Source of the DNA: Pseudomonas sp. GD04019 | GTDB taxonomy: Bacteria > Pseudomonadota > Gammaproteobacteria > Pseudomonadales > Pseudomonadaceae | Length of the DNA: 64,000 nt | Assembly (NCBI RefSeq): GCF_029837695.1 | Contig: NZ_JAOEEA010000003.1 | Coordinates: forward strand, 1-64,000 | Direction: 5' to 3' | Shown: positions 22,019 through 33,957 of the stretch, piece after piece | How the letters are laid out: every line of letters starts with the position of its first letter | How positions within the stretch are numbered: position 1 is the stretch's first letter | Program-made: the position numbers and the translations under genes | The notes under the pieces: generated by a model | Seen by the model: the letters and a program-made list of their open reading frames with translations, nothing else | Database searches by the model: none | What the model was told of the DNA's origin: nothing

Positions 22019-23059
22019 TCACTTCGCCGCCCAGGCGTTGAAGCGTTGCTCCAGCTGCTCGCCGTAGTCGGCCCAGAAGGTCACGTTCATGGCCACCTGG
22101 TTGGCGATGTTTTCCGGCGTGGTCGGCATGTCCTTGAGCAGCGCCGGGTCGAGCAGCTCGACGGCCTTCTTGTTGGCCGGGCCGTAGGCGATGTTCGACG
22201 AGTACACCTTCTGCTGCTCCGGCTGCACGCTGAACGCGGCGAAGGCCTTGGCGGCGTCGGCATCCTTGGCGCCTTTCGGGATGGCCCAGGAGTCGAAGTC
22301 GTAGATGCCGCCGTTCCACACCACTTTCAGGTTGCTCTCCTTCTGCACGGCAGCGATGCGGCCGTTGTAGGCGGAGCTCATGACCACGTCACCCGAGGCG
22401 AGGAACTGCGGCGGCTGGGCACCGGCTTCCCACCACTGGATGTGCGGCTTGATCTGGTCGAGCTTCTTGAACGCGCGATCCTGGCCTTCCTGGGTGGCGA
22501 GCACGGTGTAGACGTCCTTCGGCGCCACGCCGTCGGCCATCAGGGCGAATTCCAGGGTGTACTTGGCGCCCTTGCGCAGGCCGCGCTTGCCCGGGAACTT
22601 GGCCACGTCCCAGAAATCGGCCCAGCTGCTCGGCGCTGCGGAGAGCTTGTCGGCGTTGTAGGCGAGTACGGTGGACCACACGAAGAAGCCCACGCCGCAC
22701 GGCTGGATGGCACCCTCGATGAAGTCGTCGGCGCTGCCGAACAGGGCCGGGTCGAGTTCCTCGAACAGGCCCTCGTCGCAACCGCGGGACAGCTCGGGCG
22801 ACTCCACTTCCACCAAGTGCCAGGACACGCTGCTGGTGTCGACCATGGCTTTGACCTTGGCCATCTCGCCGTTGTATTCGCCGGCGATCACCTTGCCTTT
22901 GCCGGCCGCTTCCCACGGCTGGTAGAAGGCCTTGGTCTGGGCGTCCTTGTTGGCACCGCCGAAGGAGATCACCGTCAGGTCGGCGGCCATCGCCTGGCTC
23001 GCGCCGAGCAGGCCGATGGCCAGGGCGCTGTGGCGGAAGATGCTGCGGATATTGCTCAT
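22019..23059 (-). CDS. agtB: ABC transporter substrate-binding protein AgtB (PotD-like)
   Basis: Periplasmic solute-binding protein of 346 residues from ATG 23059. It has a Sec signal peptide MSNIRSIFRHSALAIGLLG with the AMA-A cleavage site near residue 25. The mature part begins 'ADLTVISFGGANKDAQTKAF' and resembles the PotD/spermidine-putrescine binding family. By synteny the ligands are GABA and 5-aminovalerate; the exact specificity cannot be read from sequence. It is first to be translated after agtA in the agtA-B-C-D order. Confidence 0.87.
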   Translation of the reverse strand: MSNIRSIFRHSALAIGLLGASQAMAADLTVISFGGANKDAQTKAFYQPWEAAGKGKVIAGEYNGEMAKVKAMVDTSSVSWHLVEVESPELSRGCDEGLFEELDPALFGSADDFIEGAIQPCGVGFFVWSTVLAYNADKLSAAPSSWADFWDVAKFPGKRGLRKGAKYTLEFALMADGVAPKDVYTVLATQEGQDRAFKKLDQIKPHIQWWEAGAQPPQFLASGDVVMSSAYNGRIAAVQKESNLKVVWNGGIYDFDSWAIPKGAKDADAAKAFAAFSVQPEQQKVYSSNIAYGPANKKAVELLDPALLKDMPTTPENIANQVAMNVTFWADYGEQLEQRFNAWAAK

Positions 23060-23102
23060 TGTTGTTTTCTCCACTGTGCAGGGTTGGTAATGCGCGGCGC
23101 CG

Positions 23103-24212
23103 TCACTCGACGATCAGAGGGTCTAGCGCCCTTACGTGCTCCACATGCCAGCCGAGCGGCACCACATCGCCCACGCCCAGGGCGGGGTCGAGCTCGGCGA
23201 TCGGCTGTTTGACGAAGAAGCTGGGGTTGCCACACACCTCCATGCGGATGCGCACGTGGTCGCCCAGGTAGATGAACTCGGCCACCCGGCCGCTGAATCG
23301 GTTGGCGCAGCTCTCGCTGGCACTGTTGATGCGCACCCGCTCGGGGCGGATCGACAGGCTCACCGGCGCGCCCGGCGCACCGACATTCACCGCCAGCGCC
23401 TGTACCTGCTCGCCACGGGCGGTGCGCACGGTGCAGCGCTCGCCATCACGGCTGACCAGCTCGCCGGCCAGGCGATTGTTCTCGCCGATGAAGTGGGCGA
23501 CGAAGGTATTGCTCGGCTCTTCGTAGAGGTCGCGCGGCGGGGCGATCTGCTGGATCTCGCCCTGGTGGAACACCGCCACCCGGTCGGACATGGTCAGCGC
23601 CTCGCCCTGGTCGTGGGTCACGTAGACCACGGTCACGCCCAGGCGTTGGTGGATGTGCTTGATCTCCATCTGCATGTGCTCGCGCAGCTGCTTGTCCAGC
23701 GCGCCGAGCGGCTCGTCCATCAGCACCAGCTGCGGCTCGAATACCAGCGCGCGGGCCAGGGCCACGCGCTGCTGCTGGCCGCCGGAGAGCTGCGCCGGGT
23801 AGCGATTGCGGAAGTTGTCGAGCTGGACCATGGACAGCGCACGCTTGACCCGCTCGGTGATGTCGGTCTTGTTCATGCCGCGCACGGTGAGCGGGAAGGC
23901 CAGGTTCTCGGCCACCGTCATGTGCGGGAACAGCGCGTAGTTCTGGAACACCATGCCGATGTCGCGCTTGTGCGGCGGCACGTTGTTGATGGCGCGCCCG
24001 GCCAGGAGGATCTCGCCGGCGGTGGGCGTTTCGAAACCGGCCAGCATCATCAGGCTGGTGGTCTTGCCGGAACCGGACGGCCCGAGCAGGGTGAGGAACT
24101 CGCCCTTGCGGATGTCCAGGTTGAGGTCTTTGACGATCAGGCTTTCGCCGTCGTAGCTCTTCTGCACGCCCTTGAAACTGACGAGCACATCGCTGGAAGC
24201 ATTCTCGGCCAT
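23103..24212 (-). CDS. agtA: ABC transporter ATP-binding protein AgtA (PotA-like)
   Basis: Cytoplasmic ATPase of 369 residues from ATG 24212 (a GTG codon immediately precedes it in frame). Walker A is GPSGSGKTT, the Q-loop region is followed by the signature LSGGQQQR, and Walker B is 'LVLMDEPLGALD' with the His of 'VVYVTHDQGEAL'. The C-terminal about 120 residues form a TOBE-type regulatory region. It leads the agt transporter operon; upstream lie 253 bp with REP repeats and then the agtR stop. Confidence 0.9.
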   Translation of the reverse strand: MAENASSDVLVSFKGVQKSYDGESLIVKDLNLDIRKGEFLTLLGPSGSGKTTSLMMLAGFETPTAGEILLAGRAINNVPPHKRDIGMVFQNYALFPHMTVAENLAFPLTVRGMNKTDITERVKRALSMVQLDNFRNRYPAQLSGGQQQRVALARALVFEPQLVLMDEPLGALDKQLREHMQMEIKHIHQRLGVTVVYVTHDQGEALTMSDRVAVFHQGEIQQIAPPRDLYEEPSNTFVAHFIGENNRLAGELVSRDGERCTVRTARGEQVQALAVNVGAPGAPVSLSIRPERVRINSASESCANRFSGRVAEFIYLGDHVRIRMEVCGNPSFFVKQPIAELDPALGVGDVVPLGWHVEHVRALDPLIVE

Positions 24213-24354
24213 CACCGCACCTTTTGTTCTTGTTGCCGTGCTCTAAGCCTAGAAAGCCGTGGAGCCGGCGCAAATCGGGCGGTATGAGAGATTGCTATAA
24301 GGCGGACGGAGGAGGCGTTGTAGGGATTGCCCTACAGTCGCGAGTTGCCGAGAG

Positions 24355-24460
24355 CCCCCTCACCCTACGCGGGCCGCCCCTGCCCCTCTCCCGAGGGGAG
24401 AGGGGTGGCACGGGCGTCTTCGTCCCCTCTCCCACCGGGAGAGGGTTAGGGTGAGGGAGA
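24355..24460. repeat. Inverted REP-like pair between agtR and agtA
   Basis: CCCCTCACCCTA at the left end and TTAGGGTGAGGG at the right end form the outer inverted repeat. Two CCCCTCTCCC/GGGAGAGGGG hairpins lie inside. It sits just downstream of agtR and upstream of agtA, so it may act as a terminator/attenuator between regulator and transporter transcripts. Confidence 0.8.
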
Positions 24461-24465
24461 AGAAG

Positions 24466-25095
24466 TCAGAGCAGCTTGTGCTCCACCGCGTACTTCACCA
24501 GATCGGCCACCGAATGCAGGTTGAGCTTCTGCATCAGGCGCGCCTTGTGGGTGCTGATGGTCTTGCTGCTGACCGACAGCTGCTGGGCGATCTCGTTGAC
24601 GCCCTCACCGCGCACCAGGCGCTCGAACACCGAGAACTCGCGCTCGGACAGCAGCGCGTGGGGTGGCCGCGAGTCGGTCAGGCCGACCTCGAAGACCATG
24701 CGGTCGGCCAGCTCCGGGTCAATGTAGCGGCCGCCGCCGGCGACCTTGCGGATGGCGGTGAGCAGCAGGGCCGGATCACTGTCCTTGGTGGCGTAGCCAG
24801 CGGCGCCGATCTTCAGGGCGCGGGCGGCCATCTGCGCCTCGTCGTGCATGGACAGCACCAGCACCGCCGGCGGCTCGTTCAGCGCGCGGATACGCGGAAT
24901 CGCTTCCAGGCCGTTGACCCCGGGCATGGAGATATCCAGCAACACCACCTCGCAGGGCGTGTGGCGCAGGGTCTCCAGCAACTGTTCGCCATTGCAGGCC
25001 TCGCCGGCCACCGTCAGGTCCTTGGCCAGACCGATCAGTTGCTTGATGCCCTCGCGGACGATGGTGTGGTCTTCGGCCACCAGAACTCGAATCAC
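24466..25095 (-). CDS. agtR: Response regulator AgtR (NarL/LuxR type)
   Basis: 209-residue two-component response regulator. The receiver domain (1-120) has the phospho-acceptor Asp54 (LLDISMPGVNG), acidic residues Glu8 and Asp9, and a Lys in the expected place. The C-terminal LuxR-type helix-turn-helix (about 143-205) reads 'LVRGEGVNEIAQQLSVSSKT'. It overlaps agtS by four bases and should be phosphorylated by it. In P. aeruginosa AgtSR turns on agtABCD in response to GABA/5-aminovalerate; here the agtA promoter lies 250 bp downstream. Confidence 0.9.
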   Translation of the reverse strand: MIRVLVAEDHTIVREGIKQLIGLAKDLTVAGEACNGEQLLETLRHTPCEVVLLDISMPGVNGLEAIPRIRALNEPPAVLVLSMHDEAQMAARALKIGAAGYATKDSDPALLLTAIRKVAGGGRYIDPELADRMVFEVGLTDSRPPHALLSEREFSVFERLVRGEGVNEIAQQLSVSSKTISTHKARLMQKLNLHSVADLVKYAVEHKLL

Positions 25096-27464
25096 GCTAC
25101 GACCTCGCTATCCAGTGCAACATGCACCACCAGTGTGGTGCCCTCCCCCGGCGTGCTGTCCAGCACCAGGCGCCCACCGAGCATCAGCACGCGCTCGCGC
25201 ATGCCGACCAGGCCGAAGGATTGTGCGCGCTGCGCGGCCGGCTCGAAACCCCGACCATCGTCACTCACGCTCAGGCACAGCTCGCCATCCTGCACCTCCA
25301 GAGTGATTTCCACGCTGTGCGCCTGGGCATGGCGCAACACGTTGGTCAGCGCCTCCTGCAGCACGCGGAACAGGCCGATGGCCTTGGCATCCGTCAGCGC
25401 CGGCAGCTGCTCGGGCACCTGCACCAGGCAGGCGATGCCGCTGCGCGCCTCGAAGCGCCGCGCCTGCCACTCGATGGCCGAGGCGATGCCGGCATCGAGG
25501 ATCGGCGGGCGCAGCGCGGTGGCCACGTCGCGCACCAGCTGGAACAGGTTGGCGATCAGCTTCTTCATGCTGTCCAGGCGCGCCTGCAAACCGGGGTCGA
25601 GGCCGGCGTAGGCCAGCTCGCACATCGAGGTCTCCAGCTTGAGCACGGTCAGCACCTGGCCCAGCTCGTCGTGCACCTCGCGGGCGATGCGCGCCTTCTC
25701 CTCCTCGCGCACGCTCTCCAGATGCGCCGACAGCTCGCGCAGCTGGGCCCGCGACTCGGCCAGCTCCAGCTCGATGGTCTTGTTGTCGCTGATGTCCCAC
25801 ACCACGCCGTCCCACACCACATGCTCGGCGCTGAGCTGTCGGGCGCTGGCCTTGATATCGGCCCAGCGCACGCGGCCGGCGCAGGTAAGGATGCGGCCCT
25901 GCCACTGCCAGTCGCTGGCCGCCTCGATGGCGGCATCCTGGGTGGCGTGGTAGGCGGCGCGATCCTCGGGATGGACCAGGCTGCGAATGCCGAAGTCCGC
26001 CGCCATGATGGTCGTCGGCGGGTAACCGACCAGTTGCTCGCTGCCCTCGCTGATAAAGGCGAAATCCACCGGCGCACCGGGCAGCGGGCGCTCCAGGCGG
26101 AACACCAGGCCCGGCACGTTGCCGGCGATACCCTTGAGCCGCGCCTCGCTCTCCTCCAGGGCGGCGTGGGCACGGCGGCGCTCGGTAACGTCGGTGAGGT
26201 AGACCACCAGGTACTCGGCGTCGCGAAAGCGCAGGAAGCCCAAGGTCACGTCGGCCGGCATCCAGCTGCCATCGGCGCGCCGGCAGTTGCTTTCGAAGCT
26301 CAGCGCGCCCTCCTCATGCTGGCGTACGCGCTTCCACAGGCCGAGCCAGCGGTCCATGCCCAGGTTGGGCTCGAAATCCTGCAGCGGCCGGTCGACCATG
26401 GCGCGGCTGTCGTAGCCGAGCATCTCGGCCACCGCCTGGTTGGCATAGCGCACGCGGCTGTCCCAGTTGACCCAGAGGATGCCGACCGTGCTGTGGTCGA
26501 GGGAGAACTGCGCCAGGCGCAGCGCCTCTTCGGCCACTTCGCGCCGAGCCAGGGTCGCGCGCGCCTCCAGCAGGCGCTTCTCCAGGCCCCCGCGCTGGCG
26601 GCGTAGCACGGCGAGCAGGGCCAGGCTGACCAGCAACAGCAGGCCGAGCAGCACGCTCAGGTTGCGCCAGAACAGCGCCGACTCGCCCAGGCTTGGCGTG
26701 CGGGCCGTCAGCCAGCGTTGCTGCAATTGCTCCAGCTGCTCGGCCGGCAGCTGGCGCAGGCCGGCGTCGAGGATGGTGGCCAGTTCGGGCCAGTCGCGGC
26801 GGGTGCCGAAACGCAGCAGCTGCGGCAGACCGACATCGGCGACCACGGTGAGGCCGGCGAACTCGCTCTCCTGGCTCAGGCGGCTGAGCTGGGCCTGGTC
26901 GATCACCGCATAGCGCGCCCGCTGCGCCAGCACCGCGCGCAGGGCCTCGCGGTCGGAGGGCTGGGCCTGCAGGCGCAGGTTGAAGTAGTTGCCGCGCAGG
27001 TAGTCGGCCACCGCGCTGGGCTCGCGCACGGCCAGCGGCTCGCGTTCGCCGAGGTTTTCCAGCTCCACGCCCAGTTCGCCCAGGCGCTCGCCCACCAGCA
27101 GATGGGGCACACGCAGATAGGGATCGGAGAACTGCCACAGGCGCAGGCCGGCGGGGGTCTGGGTCAGCCCCGGGGCGAAGTCGACACGCCCGGCGCGTAG
27201 GGCCTGGTCGAGGGCCGCCTGGTCGGCATAGCCGAGCCAGCTCAGCTCGATGCCGAGGGTCTTGGCCAGCGCCTCGCCCAGCTCGATATTGAGCCCGCTG
27301 AGCTGCTGCTGGCGGCGCTGGTACTCGGCATAGGGCGCCTGCAGCACCACGCCGGCGCGTAGCCGCGGATGCTCGGCCAGCCAGGCACGCTGCGCCGCAT
27401 CCAGCTCGGCCGCCTGGCCCAGCAGGGGAAACAGCAACAGCAGCCAGCACAGCAGTCGAATCAT
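25092..27464 (-). CDS. agtS: Sensor histidine kinase AgtS
   Basis: Membrane sensor kinase of about 790 residues. The start is uncertain: ATG 27464 puts a signal peptide (MIRLLCWLLLLFPLLGQA) at the very N-terminus, while 27485, 27488 and 27518 are in-frame alternatives. Order of parts: periplasmic SBP_bac_3 domain (about 20-255), a transmembrane helix (about 265-285), two PAS domains (about 325-570), then HisKA_3 with the phospho-acceptor in 'REVHDELGQVLTVLKLE', and a HATPase_c domain with 'DDGRGFEPAAQRAQSFGLVG'. The SBP domain probably senses amino acids such as 5-aminovalerate directly. Confidence 0.88.
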   Translation of the reverse strand: MIRLLCWLLLLFPLLGQAAELDAAQRAWLAEHPRLRAGVVLQAPYAEYQRRQQQLSGLNIELGEALAKTLGIELSWLGYADQAALDQALRAGRVDFAPGLTQTPAGLRLWQFSDPYLRVPHLLVGERLGELGVELENLGEREPLAVREPSAVADYLRGNYFNLRLQAQPSDREALRAVLAQRARYAVIDQAQLSRLSQESEFAGLTVVADVGLPQLLRFGTRRDWPELATILDAGLRQLPAEQLEQLQQRWLTARTPSLGESALFWRNLSVLLGLLLLVSLALLAVLRRQRGGLEKRLLEARATLARREVAEEALRLAQFSLDHSTVGILWVNWDSRVRYANQAVAEMLGYDSRAMVDRPLQDFEPNLGMDRWLGLWKRVRQHEEGALSFESNCRRADGSWMPADVTLGFLRFRDAEYLVVYLTDVTERRRAHAALEESEARLKGIAGNVPGLVFRLERPLPGAPVDFAFISEGSEQLVGYPPTTIMAADFGIRSLVHPEDRAAYHATQDAAIEAASDWQWQGRILTCAGRVRWADIKASARQLSAEHVVWDGVVWDISDNKTIELELAESRAQLRELSAHLESVREEEKARIAREVHDELGQVLTVLKLETSMCELAYAGLDPGLQARLDSMKKLIANLFQLVRDVATALRPPILDAGIASAIEWQARRFEARSGIACLVQVPEQLPALTDAKAIGLFRVLQEALTNVLRHAQAHSVEITLEVQDGELCLSVSDDGRGFEPAAQRAQSFGLVGMRERVLMLGGRLVLDSTPGEGTTLVVHVALDSEVVA

Positions 27465-27571
27465 GCGCACAGCGTCGATCCACATCATCACGAGTCTGCT
27501 TTCTACCTTACCTGACAAACCGCGGCGAAGCGCTTAGGCTGCTAGAACCTCCCCGCTACCGAAGTGCTGAG

Positions 27572-28576
27572 ATGCGCCGTCCAGTCCTGCCGACACTCCT
27601 GGCCCTGTGCCTGACCCTCGCCCTGCCCGTGCATGCCGAGGAAGAATCGCCGACTCCCGCCGAAACGCCTGCCGGGGAAGCCCCTAGCGAGGGCGCCGCG
27701 CCCGCCGAGGCGCCACGCCAGCCGCTGGAAGAGCGCGTCGAGGACAACGCCGAGGGCCTGGAGCGCCAACTGCCCAGGGACGAACAGCAGACCCTGCAGG
27801 CTGGCGAGGAGAAGTTCCTCGCCCTGTGGAAGCCGGCCAATGCGCCGGAATCCAAGGGCGTGGTGATTCTGGTGCCAGGCGCCGACGAGAGCGCCGACTG
27901 GCCCCAGGCGATCAAACCGCTGCGCCTCAAGCTGCCGGATGTCGAATGGAGCACGCTCAGCCTGAGCCTGCCGGACAGCAAGGCCGCGCCGCTGCCGGAA
28001 GCGGTGCTGCCACGCGCACCGGAGCCGGTCACGGTCGATACGGCTACCGCGCCGGCGGAAGGCGCCGCAGCCGCCCCCGCCAGCGAGGGCGCCACCACTG
28101 GCGCACCCGGCGAAACCGCACCGCCGACCGAAACACCCGCGCCAGCCGCAGCCCCGGTCGACCCAGCCGAACGCATCTTCGCCCGCATCCAGGCCGGCAT
28201 CGCCTTCGCCGAGCAGCAGGACGCCAAGCACATCGTGCTGCTCGGCCATGGCGATGGCGCCTACTGGGCTGCCCTCTATCTCAGGGAGCGCAAGCCCGAG
28301 CAGATCAAGCAGCTGGTGGTGGTCGCGCCGCAGCTGCCCGGCGGGCAGACCCCGGCGCTGGACGAGCTGATTCCCGGCCTCAAGCTGGCCACCGGCGACT
28401 TCTTCTACAAGGACTTGCCCGCCGATCGCGGCAGCGCGGTACGGCGCAAACAGGCCAGCAAGCGCCTGGCCCATGACGGCTATACGCAGATCGCCCTCAA
28501 GGCCCTGCCGGGTAACCTGGATGCCGAGCAGGAACAGCTGTTCCGCCGCGTGCGCGGCTGGCTGGAGAAACAGTAA
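27572..28576 (+). CDS. DUF3530 family secreted protein (alpha/beta-hydrolase-like)
   Basis: 334-residue protein with a signal peptide (MRRPVLPTLLALCLTLALPVHAEE, cleavage after AHA-like HAE). A Pro/Glu/Ala-rich segment (about 23-50) and a second Ala/Pro/Thr-rich linker (about 150-195) interrupt an alpha/beta-hydrolase-like core. 'VVILVPGADESADWP' resembles the oxyanion strand and 'HIVLLGHGDGAYWAALYL' sits where the nucleophile elbow (GxSxG) belongs. There it reads GHGDGA, with Asp in place of Ser, so serine-esterase activity is doubtful. Function unknown. Confidence 0.82.
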   Translation: MRRPVLPTLLALCLTLALPVHAEEESPTPAETPAGEAPSEGAAPAEAPRQPLEERVEDNAEGLERQLPRDEQQTLQAGEEKFLALWKPANAPESKGVVILVPGADESADWPQAIKPLRLKLPDVEWSTLSLSLPDSKAAPLPEAVLPRAPEPVTVDTATAPAEGAAAAPASEGATTGAPGETAPPTETPAPAAAPVDPAERIFARIQAGIAFAEQQDAKHIVLLGHGDGAYWAALYLRERKPEQIKQLVVVAPQLPGGQTPALDELIPGLKLATGDFFYKDLPADRGSAVRRKQASKRLAHDGYTQIALKALPGNLDAEQEQLFRRVRGWLEKQ

Positions 28577-28583
28577 ACAGCAG

Positions 28584-29357
28584 CTAGCGGAAGCCGTGGC
28601 GCTGGCGCACCAGTTCGTAGGCGACCTGCAGCTCGCGGGTCTTGTCGGTTGCGGTACGCAACTGCGCCGCAGTGGCACCGGAGCCGGCCAGCTTGTCCGG
28701 ATGGTGGCGACTGATCAGGCGGCGGTAGGCGCGCTTGATCGCGGCCGGTTCAGTATCCATCTGCACGCCGAGCAGGCGCAGAGCCGCCTGGTAGTCGCTG
28801 GATTTCACCTGCGGCACCGTACGCGCTGGCTCGTACTCGGCGGCCAGAGTCTTCAGCGCCTCGCGCTTCCACTCCAGCCAGAGCCCCCATTGCTGGATCA
28901 GCCGCGACTCCGCCTCGCTCACCCGCCCATCGGCCCAGGCCATGCGCCAACAGGTGCGCAACAGCGTTTCACCACGCTCCGGACGCTCGTGCAGCGCACG
29001 CAGCGCGGCGCGCAACTCCTTATCGTCGACCTGCTTGCCGCGGTTGAAGGCCTGCATGGCCCGCCGCCGGCCCGGCTCGTCCAGGCCCAGGCGCTGCATC
29101 TCGTTGCGCGCCGCCTGGATATGGCTGTCGAGCACCCGTCCGTCACTCTTGGCCAGCCGACCGATCAGCATGAACAGCAGATCTTCGTCATCCAGCTGCG
29201 GACGCTTGGCACCCAGCAACTCGCGCAGATGGTCGAGGGATTGCAGGCGCAGACGCCGGTCCAGCACATGGCCGAGCAGGCCACCGAGCAACGCGCCGGG
29301 GATGCTGGCGATCGCCAGCCCCACCGCCGCGCCGATCAGGGTCGCCGGCCAGAGCAT
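28584..29357 (-). CDS. DnaJ-domain co-chaperone, DjlA-like (TerB + J domain)
   Basis: 257-residue protein from ATG 29357. An N-terminal hydrophobic segment (MLWPATLIGAAVGLAIASIP) could anchor it in the inner membrane. A TerB-like helical region (about 55-160) is followed by a C-terminal J domain with the intact HPD motif (SRHHPDKLAG, about residue 223) that would stimulate DnaK. This is the DjlA architecture. It is separated from murU by one base, so it is likely in one operon with amgK-murU. Confidence 0.87.
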   Translation of the reverse strand: MLWPATLIGAAVGLAIASIPGALLGGLLGHVLDRRLRLQSLDHLRELLGAKRPQLDDEDLLFMLIGRLAKSDGRVLDSHIQAARNEMQRLGLDEPGRRRAMQAFNRGKQVDDKELRAALRALHERPERGETLLRTCWRMAWADGRVSEAESRLIQQWGLWLEWKREALKTLAAEYEPARTVPQVKSSDYQAALRLLGVQMDTEPAAIKRAYRRLISRHHPDKLAGSGATAAQLRTATDKTRELQVAYELVRQRHGFR

Positions 29358-29358
29358 G

Positions 29359-31052
<1,694 letters not shown>

Positions 31053-31179
31053 TACAGGGGTCTCCGACGGCGCTAGCCGTTGCGCGGGTCATGCTTTATT
31101 ATCCAGCATCTTTTTCAGCCCATCGAGAGGCGTGCGGCCCCCGCGGGTCGAAGGCGCGCAGGAAGCCCGGAAAAACAAG

Positions 31180-33957
31180 ATGGCAGTAAAACTCCCCCTG
31201 TTCCGTAAAAAATTCCCGTTGCTGGTGACCGGCAGCCTGCTGGCTCTGCAACCTCTGGCATCGCCTTTCGCTATTGCTGCCGAGCAGTACGACTGCTCCG
31301 CCTCCGCCACCGGCGGCTGGGCCTGCTCGCCGAAGAGCAATGCCGCTGCCGCGCTGCCGCGCCCGCAGCACAGCGCCACGGCTGTCAGCTCCGGCACAGG
31401 CGCATCGGCCGATGGTCAGGCTCAAGGCGAGCAGCCGGTACTGGTCACCGAGAGCGAAGGCCGCGCCCTGAGCAGCCGCAGCGCCGACTACAGCCACCTG
31501 GACTGGGTCCCGCGCGACAAACTGAGCGCCGCCCAGCTGGCGGAAGTCGGCCCGTACTGCGAGGGTTCCTACGTCGAGCCGCTGCGCCCGGGCATGAGCG
31601 ACGACACGCCGATGGACGAGGCCCCGCTGTTCGTTTCGGCCAAGGCCTCGCGCTACGAGCAGGAGAAGGAAGCCGCCACCCTCGCCGGTGATGTGGTCCT
31701 GCGCCAGTCGAGCATGCAGATCGAGGCCGAAGAGGCCACTCTGCACCAGGCCGAGAACCGCGGCGAGCTGAAAGGCAACGTGCGCATCCGTGACAACGGC
31801 ATGCTGGTGGTCGGCGACCGCGCCGAGATCCAGCTGGACAACGGCGAAGCCAAGGTCGAGAACGCCGAGTACGTGATCCACAAGGGTCACGTCCGTGGTA
31901 ACGCGCTCTACGCCAAGCGCGAAGAAAGCGCCGTCGTCCGTCTCAAGGACGGCACTTACACCCGCTGCGAGCCGGGCAACAATGCCTGGCACCTGAAGGG
32001 CAACAACATCAAGCTGGACCCGGCCACCGGCTTCGGTACCGCGACCAACGTGACCCTGCGGGTGAAGGACATTCCGGTCTTCTACACCCCGTACATCTAC
32101 TTCCCAATCGACGATCGCCGCCAGTCCGGCTTCCTCGCGCCGGGCATCGGCTCGTCGAGCGACAACGGCTTCACCCTGTCGACGCCGTACTACTTCAACC
32201 TGGCACCGAACTACGATGCCACCCTCTACCCGACCTACATGGCCAAGCGCGGCCTGCTGATGGAGGGTGAGTTCCGCTACCTGACCAAGGGCAGCGAAGG
32301 CCAGGTCGGCGGCGCCTACCTGGACGACCAGGAAGACGAGCGCGAGCTGCAGTCGGACTACGAAGACCAGCGCTGGATGTACAACTGGCAGCACGTAGGT
32401 GGCCTGGACGAGCGCCTGCTGGCCGAGGTCGACTACACCGATATCAGCGACCCCTACTACTTCCAGGACCTGGACAGCGACCTGGAAAATCTCGAGACCC
32501 CGGACTTCCTCAATCAGCGCGGCACGCTGAGCTGGCGTGGCGATACCTTCACTGCCCGCCTCAATGCCCATGCCTATGCGCAGACCAGCGTGGTCGATGT
32601 CACGCCGTACGAGCGCCTGCCGCAACTGACCCTGGACGGCAAGCTGCCCTTCCAGCCGGGCGGAGTGAACTTCACCTACGGCACCGAGTACGTTCGCTTC
32701 GATCGTGACCTGCGCAGCGGCAACTTCATCGACGAGAATGGCAATCCGGAGCACTGGTACGACAACTACGTCAGCGGCATCGCCCGCGCCAACGGCGAGC
32801 GCATTCATCTCGAGCCAGGCGTAAGCCTGCCGCTGGAGTGGACCTGGGGCTATGTCAAACCGAGCGTCAAATACGCTTATACCCAGTACGACCTGGACCT
32901 GGACTCCATTGGCAAGGCCCAGGTTGGCGGGGACTTCGAGGACTCGCCGGACCGCAGCGTGCCGATCGCCAGCATCGACAGCGGCCTGTACTTCGACCGC
33001 AATACTCAGTGGTTCGGTACCAGCTACCGCCAGACCCTGGAACCGCGCGCCTACTACCTGTATGTGCCGGAAGAAGAGCAGGACGAGATTCCGGTCTTCG
33101 ATACCGGCGAGTACAGCTTCAATTATGCCTCGCTGTTCCGCGACAACCGCTTCTCCGGTCGTGATCGCATTGGTGACGAGAACAAGCTGTCGCTGGGCGT
33201 GACCAATCGCTGGATCGAGACCAACGGCTTCGAGCGTCAACGCTTCAGCATCGGTCAGGCCATCCACTTCGCCGATCGCAAGGTGCAGATGCCGGGCATC
33301 GACTATCGCACCCGCGACGATTCCAAGTCCGATTTCTCGCCCTATGCGCTGGAGTACATGTACCGCTTCAACCGCGACTGGAACGTGACCTCGGACTTCA
33401 ACTGGGACGGCGATGCGCATCGCACCCGCTCCGGCAGCCTGATGTTCCACTATCAGCCTGAGGACAACCCGAACAAGGTGATCAACGCCGGCTACCGCTA
33501 TCGCGACGACACTCTGCGTTACGATCAGGCCAGCGGAACCTGGACCTACGGTAGCGACTTCGGCCTGCCCGAATACGAGACTGACGGAAATCCGAATACC
33601 ACCTACATCAAGGACTACTACAAGATCCAGCAGCACGACTTCTCGGTCATCTGGCCGATCGTCTCGCAGTGGAACGTGATCGCCCGCTGGCAGCGCGACT
33701 ATGCGCGCGACCGCACCCTCGAGGCCTTCGGCGGCTTCGAGTACGACAGCTGCTGCTGGAAGCTGCGCCTGATCAACCGCTACTGGATCGACTACGACGA
33801 AACCAGTCTCAACCCCGACACCAACGAAGAGCCGGATCGCGGCATCTTCCTGCAGATCGTCCTCAAGGGCCTCGGCAACGTGCTGGGCGGCAAGACTGAG
33901 AGCTTCCTCGAGCAAGGCATTCAAGGTTACCGTGAACGTGAAGAACAAGCTTTCTGA
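31180..33957 (+). CDS. lptD: LPS-assembly outer membrane protein LptD
   Basis: Outer membrane barrel that inserts LPS with LptE. 925 residues from ATG 31180, with a long signal peptide ([20 protein letters not shown]... to AIAA, about 35 residues). An OstA/LptA-like beta-jellyroll (about 165-275) with '[20 protein letters not shown]' precedes the large C-terminal barrel (about 300-920). Cysteine pairs near the N-terminus (YDCSAS, WACSP, YCEG) and near the C-terminus (DSCCWK) could form the inter-domain disulfides. An upstream in-frame ATG at 31132 would only add a non-signal-like extension. surA overlaps its 3' end. Confidence 0.95.
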   Translation: MAVKLPLFRKKFPLLVTGSLLALQPLASPFAIAAEQYDCSASATGGWACSPKSNAAAALPRPQHSATAVSSGTGASADGQAQGEQPVLVTESEGRALSSRSADYSHLDWVPRDKLSAAQLAEVGPYCEGSYVEPLRPGMSDDTPMDEAPLFVSAKASRYEQEKEAATLAGDVVLRQSSMQIEAEEATLHQAENRGELKGNVRIRDNGMLVVGDRAEIQLDNGEAKVENAEYVIHKGHVRGNALYAKREESAVVRLKDGTYTRCEPGNNAWHLKGNNIKLDPATGFGTATNVTLRVKDIPVFYTPYIYFPIDDRRQSGFLAPGIGSSSDNGFTLSTPYYFNLAPNYDATLYPTYMAKRGLLMEGEFRYLTKGSEGQVGGAYLDDQEDERELQSDYEDQRWMYNWQHVGGLDERLLAEVDYTDISDPYYFQDLDSDLENLETPDFLNQRGTLSWRGDTFTARLNAHAYAQTSVVDVTPYERLPQLTLDGKLPFQPGGVNFTYGTEYVRFDRDLRSGNFIDENGNPEHWYDNYVSGIARANGERIHLEPGVSLPLEWTWGYVKPSVKYAYTQYDLDLDSIGKAQVGGDFEDSPDRSVPIASIDSGLYFDRNTQWFGTSYRQTLEPRAYYLYVPEEEQDEIPVFDTGEYSFNYASLFRDNRFSGRDRIGDENKLSLGVTNRWIETNGFERQRFSIGQAIHFADRKVQMPGIDYRTRDDSKSDFSPYALEYMYRFNRDWNVTSDFNWDGDAHRTRSGSLMFHYQPEDNPNKVINAGYRYRDDTLRYDQASGTWTYGSDFGLPEYETDGNPNTTYIKDYYKIQQHDFSVIWPIVSQWNVIARWQRDYARDRTLEAFGGFEYDSCCWKLRLINRYWIDYDETSLNPDTNEEPDRGIFLQIVLKGLGNVLGGKTESFLEQGIQGYREREEQAF

